Source: Streptomyces capitiformicae (GTDB taxonomy: Bacteria > Actinomycetota > Actinomycetes > Streptomycetales > Streptomycetaceae). Taken from it: DNA of 64,000 nt. Shown piece after piece: positions 44,896-52,982 of this stretch. Under the pieces are notes generated by a model that saw only the letters and a program-made list of their open reading frames with translations, ran no database searches and had not been told where the DNA came from. The position numbers and the translations under genes are program-made. Location: positions 4,773,767 through 4,837,766 of the forward strand of contig NZ_CP022161.1 in NCBI RefSeq assembly GCF_002214185.1, read 5' to 3'. Numbering within the stretch: position 1 is the stretch's first letter; each line of letters begins with the position of its first letter.

Positions 44896-46080
44896 TCAGG
44901 TGGTCGCGGAGCCCGCCTCCGCGTCCCCTCTGCCGGGAGATTCGCTGAGGGCGTCGTAGACGTCACGCCGGCTGATCCCGAACGGACGAAGCACCGTGCT
45001 CAGGGTCCGGGCGGTGACACCCTGTTCGACCAGCAGGGGAAGCAGGGGCCGGAGGTCGACGTGCCAGGCAGCCAGTCGTTGGGGCGCCAGCACGAACACC
45101 TCCTCGGCCAAGCTGTCGCGCCCGCTGGACCGGACCGCCTGGGAGAGCGATATCCATGTGACCCCATGGCCGACGTCCGGTGGACCGGACGGAACGGCGA
45201 TCCGACGCTCGTCGGAGGAGGAGCCCAGGAGCCCAGCGAGCACGTCGAGGTCGGCGGCGGGGGCCCTGAACACGGCGGGGACCGGCGCCGACCGCAACAG
45301 CGCGGCGAACGGTGAGGAGGAGAGCATGCGCCGGTCGACCTGGCCGAGCTGGATCACCGGCGCGGCCGGCAGGCCCGCCGCCAGCAGGACCGCTGTGGTC
45401 CCGGTCGCGTCGTTGACCACCTCGAACCGGGCTCCGCGCCCGGCCGCCGCGGCCAGCCAGGCGCTGGCCGCTGATGGGATCCGTTCCAGCGAGGCGGAGG
45501 TGACGACCTTGACCATCCCGCCCTGGTCCAGGGCCGCTCCCGCCTCGTCCGGTATGCGACCGGTGTCGAGAGCCACCGAAGCGTCCGCGTTCCGCCACAG
45601 ATGCCCCAGCCGGCCTGACGGTTCGGGCTGGTCGCGGTAGCCCACCAGGATGAGCGGCTGACGTGGCCCCGTCTCGGTGAGCGTCAAGGTCAGCCGGCTC
45701 GCCGGGTCACTCATGGCGGCGACGAGGTCCCGGTCGAGCGTGCTTGCCACCACAGTGCTTCGCACCGCGAAGGTGTCCGAGGTGGCGTGGTCGCTGCGCC
45801 GCAGGACCAGCCGGTCGGTCACCGAGTGCTGAGGGTTGACCACCGCGGATCCGGTCACCGTGTGCCCGCCAGCCGACAGTCTGACGGCGACCGGACCACG
45901 CAGGAGTGTCAGCTCCCCGTCGTCGAAGGCGGCGCCGACGCCGATGACACATGTCGCCCGTGGCGTGATGTCCGGCTCGCTGGTGATCTCCAGCGTCTTG
46001 GCGTGAATCGCCCGCACGTTCCCGTGACCCCTGGCGTGGATCTTCACTTGCCTGCTCGTGGCTGGGTAGGTTGTTTCCAC
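44896..46080 (-). CDS. DUF371 domain fused to an RsmI-like (16S rRNA methyltransferase) domain
   Basis: A 394-residue protein with two parts. Residues 12-140 match DUF371, a domain best known from archaea (ARGHGNVRAIHAKTLEITSE, CVIGVGAA, RLVLRRSDHA). Residues 145-385 follow the order of RsmI, the tetrapyrrole-methylase-fold enzyme that 2'-O-methylates C1402 of 16S rRNA. ADASVALDTGRIPDEA stands at the DTR position, MVKVVTSASLERI at the SDAGTP position, then AAVLL-like VLLAAGLPAAP, and the C-terminal helical end GVTARTLSTVLRPFGISRRD. Several SAM-site glycines are changed, so catalysis is uncertain. Converges with the GMC gene and diverges from the SPOUT gene. GTG start 46080. Confidence 0.55.
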   Translation of the reverse strand: METTYPATSRQVKIHARGHGNVRAIHAKTLEITSEPDITPRATCVIGVGAAFDDGELTLLRGPVAVRLSAGGHTVTGSAVVNPQHSVTDRLVLRRSDHATSDTFAVRSTVVASTLDRDLVAAMSDPASRLTLTLTETGPRQPLILVGYRDQPEPSGRLGHLWRNADASVALDTGRIPDEAGAALDQGGMVKVVTSASLERIPSAASAWLAAAAGRGARFEVVNDATGTTAVLLAAGLPAAPVIQLGQVDRRMLSSSPFAALLRSAPVPAVFRAPAADLDVLAGLLGSSSDERRIAVPSGPPDVGHGVTWISLSQAVRSSGRDSLAEEVFVLAPQRLAAWHVDLRPLLPLLVEQGVTARTLSTVLRPFGISRRDVYDALSESPGRGDAEAGSATT

Positions 46081-46147
46081 AGGTCATGCTAACAAGCGGG
46101 CCAGTAGTCGGCGTTGGGGTAAGGGTGCTCCGAGTAGACTGTCCGAC

Positions 46148-46642
46148 ATGTTCGAACACCTTCGCCACAAACCGGGGTCCTCATTGCTCCGCAAGCGTGA
46201 GCTCGTGATTGCATGCGCACCGTTCCGTAGTCGCGTCAATCTGTCGAGCATTGTGCGTACAGCCGGGTGTTGCGGAGTGGAGAAGATCATCGCGTGCGGC
46301 AGTGCGAAAGTCGATCAGAAGATCGCACGAGATGGTGGCGAGCGCGTCGACATCGAGCTGCGCAGAACCCTTCCTCCGGTGCTGAGGAAATTTCGGGAAG
46401 AAGGATACATGGTGGTCGCGCTGGAGCAGGCCACTAATTCGAAAAGCCTGCATGAATTCAGCTTCCCGCGCAAGTCAGTCATTGTCCTGGGAAATGAGCG
46501 GACCGGGCTGAAGGAAGAAGAGCTCGAATGCGTGGATGAGTGCGTTGAGATTCCCGTGTGGGGATTTCCGCACAGCTACAACGTCGCGACGGCCGGCGCG
46601 ATGGCGATGTACGAGTACTGCCGACAGTACCCGACAGGATGA
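46148..46642 (+). CDS. SPOUT (TrmH/SpoU) family RNA 2'-O-methyltransferase
   Basis: A 164-residue single-domain SPOUT protein. The three knot motifs are clear: NLSSIVRTAGCCGVEKII, VIVLGNERTGLKEEEL and CVEIPVWGFPHSYNVATAGA. The first Asn and Arg and the last Asn are the ribose-methylation residues. It resembles the tRNA Gm18 enzymes (TrmH and eukaryotic TARBP1 ends) more than tsr-type 23S methyltransferases. The gene is visibly less GC-rich than its neighbours, which suggests import. Beside an aminoglycoside-like cluster and a KamB homologue it could be a resistance or tRNA/rRNA-modifying factor; the substrate is unknown. ATG at 46148. Confidence 0.8.
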   Translation: MFEHLRHKPGSSLLRKRELVIACAPFRSRVNLSSIVRTAGCCGVEKIIACGSAKVDQKIARDGGERVDIELRRTLPPVLRKFREEGYMVVALEQATNSKSLHEFSFPRKSVIVLGNERTGLKEEELECVDECVEIPVWGFPHSYNVATAGAMAMYEYCRQYPTG

Positions 46643-46781
46643 TTCCGGGCCATCCGCCGGATCGCTGAGCTTCTTCGAGCCGGCCACCGATCAGGTGACG
46701 GTCCACGAAGCGCAACGGACGAGGCCCCCGGGCTGTTGATCGAGATGTCTGACGTCTCAACCACGCTGCTCGGGAGCTTCG

Positions 46782-47532
46782 TTGGTCATCTACCCTGCCG
46801 CACTCGACCTGCCCCATGCGCTCGTGGAGTGGGTCACCATGCTCGTCGTCACCCGTGAGGGCGACCGGCGCTGCAAGCTCCGCCCGTCTCAGCGCGGGAT
46901 GGTGGCACTGGTGTACCTGCGCGAATACACGACTCTGGCGAAGATCGCTGCCGGGTTCGGGATCAGAGAGTCCACCGCCCCGCCTGCACCAGCGCGGTCA
47001 TCCACCTGCTCGCCGAACGTGCGCCGGGTCTGCTGAAGGTCCTGCGCGATGGCGATGTGGACTTCGTCCTGCTGGACGGCACTCTCGCCGAGTGCGACCG
47101 GGTCGGCGACGGTCGGGGCCGACTACTCCCACTCAAGCACCGTCGGCACGGGGCGAACGTGCAGGTGGTCACTGATTCGGGCGGCCGGTTGCTGCGGCTC
47201 TCACCCGCGCTGCCGGGCCGTGCTCACGACCTGACCGCTGCCCGCACCCACCGGATCATCCGCATCTGGGAGCGCCAGGGCGTCCCCATCCTGGCCGATC
47301 TCGCCTACCAGAGCGGCGGCCCCTGGGTGAGTACCGGCATCAACGCAGGCACCTGCCGGAACTCACCCTCACCGAGAAGACCGTCAACCGGGCTCTGGCC
47401 GCGGCACGGGCGCCGGTCGAGCGCGGCGTCGCGCGCCTGAAGTCCTGGCGGATCTTCCACAGATCCCGATGCAGTCCAAACCGCGTGACGTCAATCGCCA
47501 AGGCCACCCTCACCCTGGAGCGGCAACGCTGA
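46782..47532 (+). mobile_element. IS5-family transposase remnant with frameshifts
   Basis: The reading starts at TTG 46782 (YPAALDLPHALVEWVTML, TLAKIAAGFGIRESTA). It shifts near 46975, resumes with DFVLLDGTLAECDRVGDG, NVQVVTDSGGRLLRLSP and RAHDLTAARTHRIIR, then shifts again near 47350 and ends at 47532 with the usual SWRIF and TLERQR tail. The DDE catalytic blocks are present but split across frames, so it is inactive. Confidence 0.8.
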
Positions 47533-47538
47533 AGAAGC

Positions 47539-48201
47539 TCACTGTTCCGGCTCGGTCACGACGGCCGCGAGGTGCGCGAGGACCTCGGAACTGGACGACT
47601 CCAGCCTGCGGGCCCACGAGGACGAGACAGCCGCCCCTTCCTCGCCCTTGACGAGCTGGAATCGGGTGATCTTCCATCCGCACTGCGAGGTTCTGCCGGC
47701 GAGTACCTCTTCGACGTACGGCCGGGTCAGCTCCGGAAGTCCCTGGATGTCGCGGGGCACTGGTTCGCGCCAGATACTGGTGCCGACCGTCGCTGTCAGG
47801 GTCGCGTTCGATTTGGCAACGGCCCGCAGTCCGCTCCAGATGTCGTGGTCCCCCCTCACCAGACCGTGGAGCAGTTTCCCCCAGGGCATCAGTACCAGCA
47901 GTTCGTCGGCGACCGAGATCAGTTCCTGGGGAGGCATTTCGATCGAGGCGTTCACAAGGATCAGGTTTGACGCACCCCCTTTCACCGCCTTCCGCCGGCT
48001 GCGGACACTCGTCTGCGACATTCGTTGCCAGGCGGGGTCCAGGCCCACGACGAGCCATCCAGGGTTCTCTCTGGCAGTTCGGTAAGCAGTCCGGGCGTCG
48101 CCCGTCCCGACGTCAATGATGACTCGCGAACTGTCCAGTACCAGCTGCCGGAATTCATCTTCGGACATGGTGCCGAGCTTCTTACCCTGTACGATCTGCA
48201 T
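47539..48201 (-). CDS. kamB: 16S rRNA (adenine-1408-N1)-methyltransferase, KamB/NpmA family
   Basis: A 220-residue SAM methyltransferase that aligns end to end, from memory, with KamB and NpmA, enzymes that methylate N1 of A1408 in helix 44 and give resistance to kanamycin, apramycin and fortimicin-type drugs. Motif I is VIIDVGTGDARTAYR with Asp30; Asp55 is in VVGLDP; VKGGASNLILVNASIE follows. The two tryptophans that clamp the target adenine in NpmA match Trp107 (MPWGKLL) and Trp196 (SSSWARRL), with Arg199 after it. ATG at 48201; the longer frame to 48390 is unlike the family. Flanked by dead transposases, it is probably the self-resistance gene of the cluster to its left. Confidence 0.85.
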   Translation of the reverse strand: MQIVQGKKLGTMSEDEFRQLVLDSSRVIIDVGTGDARTAYRTARENPGWLVVGLDPAWQRMSQTSVRSRRKAVKGGASNLILVNASIEMPPQELISVADELLVLMPWGKLLHGLVRGDHDIWSGLRAVAKSNATLTATVGTSIWREPVPRDIQGLPELTRPYVEEVLAGRTSQCGWKITRFQLVKGEEGAAVSSSWARRLESSSSEVLAHLAAVVTEPEQ

Positions 48202-48513
48202 AACGGCCAGTACTTTCTTTTTGGTGGCTCCGTGGACGGCTCCCTTGGGCGTCGGCGTCTGTTCGGTGCGGATTCCATGCCCCGTGGCCAGCCCATGCGG
48301 TGTCCGCTGAGCATGCTCCCTCATCTCTGAGGAGCTTGGCCAACCGGCCTCCCGCCGCCGGGGCCGGGGCACCGACGCCGCCCGTAGCACGTGCTCAGCG
48401 ACGTCAATCCGAGCGATGGTTCGCTGCTCTCCTGGTGTGGCATTGTAGTGTTAAGTGCCCCGGTTTTTTTCTTGTTGGCCTGAGAGGGTGGCACGACAGG
48501 AGAGCCGTTCCGC
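48202..48513. other. Intergenic region upstream of the kamB homologue
   Basis: About 310 bases with no gene. The right part (from about 48450, including a run of T near 48463-48472) looks like the end of the degenerate insertion sequence that follows; the left part should contain the kamB promoter. Confidence 0.4.
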
Positions 48514-49373
48514 ATGACCAGCAAGAACACCGCCGGTATAGACCCGCCGCAAAGCCGCGGCGTCGTTTGCCGAGTACGACGCTGCGCTCAAGGGCGAGAA
48601 GGGCGCCGTGAGCGCCTGTACGACTCCCATGTCAAGGAGTGGCGGGTCGCCCAGGATGCTGGCGGACTGGGCGCCCTGGCCGACCGCTGCACTGCGGGCG
48701 TCCGGCCGAAGCGGCCGACGGCCTCGGCCGGCGGCCGACCGCCGGCCGACGGCCTCGGCCTCGGCCGGCGGCCGACGGCCTCGGCCGAAGCGGTCGGCGG
48801 CCGAGGCTGAAAACGAGAAGCTGCGGCGGCGGATCGAGCGTCTGCAGAAGGAGGTGGAGAAGCGGGACGCCGCGCTGGATGTGCTGGGAAATGGGGTAAA
48901 GCTCTTGGAACCGTTCTCCGAGGGCGCGGACTGTCGTACCTCCTGGAATCCCACCTCGTCGATCTACTCAAGGAGTTGAATGAGCTGGTCGGTATCGTGA
49001 CAGGCTGTCGGCCCACCGGCCGATCGCGCGCAACCCACCACCGCTGGCTGAAACCGAAGACGCCGCGGGCCGCTCGCCTCCGCGCTGTCGGACGATGAGT
49101 GGTACAGCCTGCTCACGCTGGTGAACGGCCCGCGCTACGCGAAGCCGGCGCCCGCGCAGATCTGAGCCCGCGAGCTGGACGAGGGCCGCTACCACTGCTC
49201 GATCCGCACCATGTATCGAGGCCGGGCAGTCGGGCGAGGCCACCCACCCCGCCAAGACCGTGCCCGAACTGGTCACCACCGCGCCGTCCCAGGTCTTCAC
49301 CTGGGGCTTCACCAAGCTCACTGGGTCGGCCAAGGGCGTCAGCTGTGAGCGCACCCTCGGAGAGCAGGATTAG
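48514..49373 (+). mobile_element. Degenerate IS3-like transposase (OrfA/OrfB remnants)
   Basis: Fragments in changing frames: AASFAEYDAALKGEKGALRE and RLYDSHVKEWRVAQDAGG of an OrfA-type protein, AEAENEKLRRRIERLQKEVE (leucine-zipper part), then LNELVGIVTGCRPTGRSRAT and LSDDEWYSLLTLVNGPRYAK of the integrase part, with an in-frame stop and truncation near 49370. A GC-rich repeat interrupts it at about 48.70-48.81 kb. Confidence 0.7.
48701..48806. repeat. GGCCGAC/CTCGGCC microsatellite-like expansion
   Basis: Reiterated and inverted copies of short blocks such as GGCCGACGGCCTCGGCC and CGGCGGCCGA inside the transposase remnant. They replace what should be unique codons between the Pro-Ala and zipper parts, consistent with slippage expansion in a dead gene. 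Confidence 0.75.
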
Positions 49374-49600
49374 AAGCCGTTGATGCCCCTATGAGTGGTG
49401 TGCATCGTGAATTCGCAGGTCACGGATCTGGTGTGAGTGACGGCTCGGGTACTCGCGCTGGTCGGTGGCCGATGACCATGGTGTAGATCATCGGGCGGTT
49501 CTGGTTCCGGTGGGATGCCGGGTTTGGCTGCGCCCGCGACCGACCCCCGCCTACGATCCGTCAGCAGGTCGGCACGCTATGAGATCGCGGGGGCTGCGGG

Positions 49601-49950
49601 ATGCAGGAGCGGCAGTGGATCACCGCTCGCCGGAGCGAGCTGGACGCTCTCGCCGAGCAGTTGACCAAGCAGCTTCAGGAAGTCCAGGTCGAGCGGGACG
49701 AACTGGCGATCGCGGAGCGGGTGTTGAACTGCCTGGCCGAGCAGGTCCAAGCCGACGCCGAGTCTGTCGTTCCGGCAAAGGCGCAGGTGGCCGGGCGGGC
49801 GGTCCTGCTCATTCCGCACCGCAGCGACGCGGCCGACGAGGGCGCACTGCCCGGCGATTACCGCCAGATCCCTGGCGATCGTACGGGCCGCGGACGGCCC
49901 GGTCAGGTCAGGGCGGTGGGCGAGGAGCTGGGATTTGAGGTGGCGGTGCG
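49601..49950 (+). pseudogene. Coiled-coil protein of unknown function, 3' truncated
   Basis: From ATG 49601 the product begins with a clear coiled coil (ARRSELDALAEQLTKQLQEV, DELAIAERVLNCLAEQ) and continues with GRAVLLIPHRSDAADEGALP. This resembles hypothetical proteins often found near Streptomyces insertion sequences, which continue into a DNA-binding tail. Here the sequence breaks at about 49950, where chromosome in the opposite orientation (pspAB) begins, so the tail is lost. Confidence 0.55.
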
Positions 49951-49952
49951 CG

Positions 49953-50133
49953 GGAACCGTCGTACGTCCTCGAAGGCTGCGCCCTCGACAGAGGCGAAGC
50001 ACACGGCGCCCGTTCCGGTCGGGGTGAGGGAGGCCGCCGCCAGGGTGACCGCGGCCGACGGCAGGGCGAAGAGCCGGTCGAGGTCGGGCGGGACGGGCTT
50101 CGTACGGCCGAGGATGACGTCCAGGAGTCCCAT
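49953..50133 (-). pseudogene. pspAB: PspAB N-terminal fragment, cut at the island edge
   Basis: From ATG 50133 the minus strand reads MGLLDVILGRTKPVPPDLDR, LFALPSAAVTLAAASL and GTGAVCFASVEGAAFEDV, the start of the PspAB protein that normally follows htpX in Streptomyces. After about 60 residues the family sequence ends and the frame passes into unrelated transposon-associated DNA. It is 6 bases downstream of the htpX stop codon. Confidence 0.8.
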
Positions 50134-50139
50134 GCCCGC

Positions 50140-51063
50140 TCAGCCCGCCTTCCCGGATCCGGGCGGGGCCGACTGGCCCAACTCCACGGAGATCCGGCCC
50201 AGTTGTGCCAGCCGCTGCTCCAGTGGCGGATGGGTGGCGAAGAACCGCGACAGCTGTGGACGGCTGCCCAGCGCGGGGGTGAAGTAGAACGCGTTGAAGG
50301 CCTGCTGCGTCCGCAGGTCCCGGGTCGGGATGCGCGCGATGTCCCCGGTGACCTTGGTCAGCGCGGAGGCGAGTGCCGAGGGCCGCCCGGTGAGCAGGGC
50401 GCCCGCCCGGTCGGCGGCCAGCTCGCGGTAGCGGGACAGCACCCGGATGAGCAGGAAGCTCAGCGCGTACACGGCCGCCGAGATCCCCAGGACCGCGCTG
50501 AACACGACGGCGGTGTTCTGGTCCCGCCGGCCGCCGAACATGTGCGAGTAGAACGCGAACCGTACGACGAGCCCGGCGATCACCCCGAGGAACGAGGCGA
50601 TCGTCATCACGGCGACATCCCGGTGCGCCACATGCGACAGCTCGTGCGCGAGCACGCCCTCCAACTCGTCCGGCTCCAGCCGCGCGAGCAGCCCGGTCGT
50701 CACGCACAGCACCGCGTGATCGGCGTTCCGCCCGGTCGCGAACGCGTTCGGCATCTCCATGTCCGCCACCGCGACCTGAGGCTTCGGCACATCCGCCACC
50801 GCACACAGCCGGTCCACCACCCCGTGCAGCCGTGGATACTCCTCCCGCTCCACGATCCGCCCGCGCATCGCGTACAGCGCGATCCGATCGGAGAACCAGA
50901 ACTGCGCGGCCAGGAACCCCGCCGCGATCACCACGACCAGCACCCACGACTTCAGCAGCGCCACCAGCGCGGCCACGAACAGCACGTACAGCAACCCGAG
51001 CAGAAACATCGTGACCGTCATCCGAACGGTCAGCCGCGGATCACTGCGGAACCGGTTGGACAT
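50140..51063 (-). CDS. htpX: Membrane zinc metalloprotease HtpX
   Basis: A 307-residue M48 protease that removes damaged membrane proteins. Two N-terminal membrane helices (VTMFLLGLLYVLFVAALVAL and VLVVVIAAGFLAAQF) are followed by the zinc motif AHELSHVAHRD, two further hydrophobic segments, and the third zinc ligand in RYRELAADRAGALL. All catalytic residues are in place. ATG at 51063 follows a G-rich stretch and fits the usual N-terminus SNRFRSDPRLTVRM. Its usual partner pspAB is broken just downstream. Confidence 0.92.
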   Translation of the reverse strand: MSNRFRSDPRLTVRMTVTMFLLGLLYVLFVAALVALLKSWVLVVVIAAGFLAAQFWFSDRIALYAMRGRIVEREEYPRLHGVVDRLCAVADVPKPQVAVADMEMPNAFATGRNADHAVLCVTTGLLARLEPDELEGVLAHELSHVAHRDVAVMTIASFLGVIAGLVVRFAFYSHMFGGRRDQNTAVVFSAVLGISAAVYALSFLLIRVLSRYRELAADRAGALLTGRPSALASALTKVTGDIARIPTRDLRTQQAFNAFYFTPALGSRPQLSRFFATHPPLEQRLAQLGRISVELGQSAPPGSGKAG

Positions 51064-51147
51064 CCGCACCACCCCGCACTCAGGCAGCCGCTGGTCCCCG
51101 ACTTCCATTGTGCGCCTGCCTTCGCCCTGCTCAGGCGCCTCTCCCGA

Positions 51148-52581
51148 TCAGCCGCCGAGTCCCGCCAGCCGCTTCCGCTGCCGCAGCACGTAGTCGCTGA
51201 ACAGATGCCGGCCGCGATCGAGCAGCTCACCCACCTCCGGGTCCCCGTGGCGTACGTCCGCCGACGGGAACCAGCCCTGCACGGACTGCCCGGCCCACGC
51301 CCGCAGCTTGTCGTCCGGGTCGTCCAGTACGGCCACGGCCGCCCGCAGCCGCACCACCCCGCCACAGGCGTCCAGCAGCCGGAAGGCGGCCACGCGCGTG
51401 TGCCGGGCCCGCCCGGCCCCGAGCCGCTCCATCAGCCACTCGGCGGGCAGCCGGCCCGCCGACGGCAGCAGGGCGGTGGTCGCCTCGCGTACGACCCCGG
51501 GCGCGGGATCGTCGAGCAGGGGTCGCAGCCGCCGTACGTCGGACACGTCCAGCAGCCGCAGGGCCGCCACCGCCCGGGCGCGCACCGCGGGCGCCGGGTG
51601 GGCGAGCAGCGGCCACAGCAGCTCGGCGTCCGCCCGCTCCCCGCACTCGGCGAGCCCGACGACGGCCCCGGGCCGCAGCGCCGGATCGTCCGGCGCCGAG
51701 CACCAGGCCCGATGCACGGGCAGCGGATCGGTCCCGTACTGCCGTACGACATACCGCGCACAGGCCCGCACCAGCGCCGACCGATCGGCCAGGAACTCCA
51801 CCGCCCGCTCGGGCCGCCGCGCCCGCCGCAGCGCGGTGACCCCGGCGGAGCGGGCGCGGGGATTGCGGGCGCTGAGCAGCGGTTCGAGCACGCCGTCGTA
51901 CGGCCCCTCCGGTACGCCGGCGGCCAGCGCGGCGTCCGCGCACAGGTTCTGGACGACGGCGTCCTCGTCGCGGGCGGCGGCGCGGGCCAGCTCGGCGGGG
52001 GAGAGGAGCCGCTCCTCGACGACGAGCCGGTACCCGAAGCGGCGTACGGCACGGTCGGGGTCGGCGAGGAGGGGTGCGAGCCGGTCCAGTGGGGCCCGGC
52101 GCAGGAGCTCGTCGAGCAGCGCGACGGCGAAAGCCCCCCGCCCGCGGCGGCCGACGAGCAGGATCAGCGGCGCCAGGGCGAGGACGGCGCCCACGTCGAG
52201 CGCCTCGCGCAACAGGGTGCGGGCACGCTCACGCACCGGCTCGGCCCAGTCGGCGGCACGGACGACCACCAGCGGCAACAAATCCGGGTACGCCATGGCC
52301 GGCCGCAGCGCCGCCTCGCGGACCCGTCCGTCGCGATGGCACAGGGCGAGCGCGAGCCGACCCTCGCCGAGCTCCTTACGACGCGAAAGGACGCCGAGCC
52401 GCCCGCGTCGCCCCTCGACCTCGTCCCGCGTGGGCAGCAGCTCCCGACCGAGCCGGCAACGGACACCCGCGTCCAGGTCGAGCCAGGCGCCGGGCGCGGT
52501 GACCTCGACCGCGTCCCGCAGCGGCACGCCCTGCGCGAGTTTCCGCGCCGCTTCGCCCCCGCTCCGAACGTCTTCCCGCAC
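51148..52581 (-). CDS. HEAT-repeat protein
   Basis: A 477-residue soluble protein of stacked helical repeats; recurring units include LLADPDRAVRRFGYRLV, LLAHPAPAVRARAVAALRLL, RLRPLLDDPAPGVVREATTA and AVLDDPDDKLRAWAGQSV. Such HEAT/PBS-lyase-like repeats form scaffolds for protein binding. The GTG at 52581 is chosen because GAGG lies 6 bases upstream, just after the stop of the small membrane protein gene; the longer frame to 52806 reads through that gene. Partner and process unknown. Confidence 0.75.
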   Translation of the reverse strand: MREDVRSGGEAARKLAQGVPLRDAVEVTAPGAWLDLDAGVRCRLGRELLPTRDEVEGRRGRLGVLSRRKELGEGRLALALCHRDGRVREAALRPAMAYPDLLPLVVVRAADWAEPVRERARTLLREALDVGAVLALAPLILLVGRRGRGAFAVALLDELLRRAPLDRLAPLLADPDRAVRRFGYRLVVEERLLSPAELARAAARDEDAVVQNLCADAALAAGVPEGPYDGVLEPLLSARNPRARSAGVTALRRARRPERAVEFLADRSALVRACARYVVRQYGTDPLPVHRAWCSAPDDPALRPGAVVGLAECGERADAELLWPLLAHPAPAVRARAVAALRLLDVSDVRRLRPLLDDPAPGVVREATTALLPSAGRLPAEWLMERLGAGRARHTRVAAFRLLDACGGVVRLRAAVAVLDDPDDKLRAWAGQSVQGWFPSADVRHGDPEVGELLDRGRHLFSDYVLRQRKRLAGLGG

Positions 52582-52589
52582 GTCCGGCC

Positions 52590-52847
52590 TCAGTACGACG
52601 ACCGATAGTTGATGTACCCGATCAGCGCGATCAGGCCCGCCACGCACCCGAACACGATCACCGTCGACACCCACGACGACCGCCGCGGCCCCACCGGATC
52701 GGGATCGGCCCGGAACGGCTGCGGCGCGGGCGGGTTCTCCTTCCAGCGCGCGGCCAGCATCCGGGCCCGCGCGGAGGGCTCCTTGTGCTCGGCGTTGTCG
52801 GCCCACCTGAGGTCGAACTCCCGCTCGCTGTCGTCCTGTTCGGACAT
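52590..52847 (-). CDS. Small membrane protein with one C-terminal helix
   Basis: An 85-residue protein: a charged cytoplasmic part (SEREFDLRWADNAEHKEP, ARMLAARWKENPP) and one membrane helix near the end (VSTVIVFGCVAGLIALIGYI). ATG at 52847 has GGAG upstream. The stop codon lies 8 bases before the HEAT-repeat start, so the two genes are likely translated together and may act together at the membrane. Confidence 0.8.
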   Translation of the reverse strand: MSEQDDSEREFDLRWADNAEHKEPSARARMLAARWKENPPAPQPFRADPDPVGPRRSSWVSTVIVFGCVAGLIALIGYINYRSSY

Positions 52848-52982
52848 CTCCGTATCTCCCCGTAGCGATTCATGGCACTGCTCGAACAGCAGTCCACGGA
52901 ACCATACGACGGCGCCCCCGCCCTGAGAAACAGGAACGGGGGCGCCGACGGAAGAGCGACCGCTTACCGGCCTAGGCGTCGA

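Noticed and set aside
49577..50947. A 456-codon minus-strand frame over htpX
   Set aside because: Shadow frame of htpX, which has intact HELSH and ELAAD motifs in its own frame.
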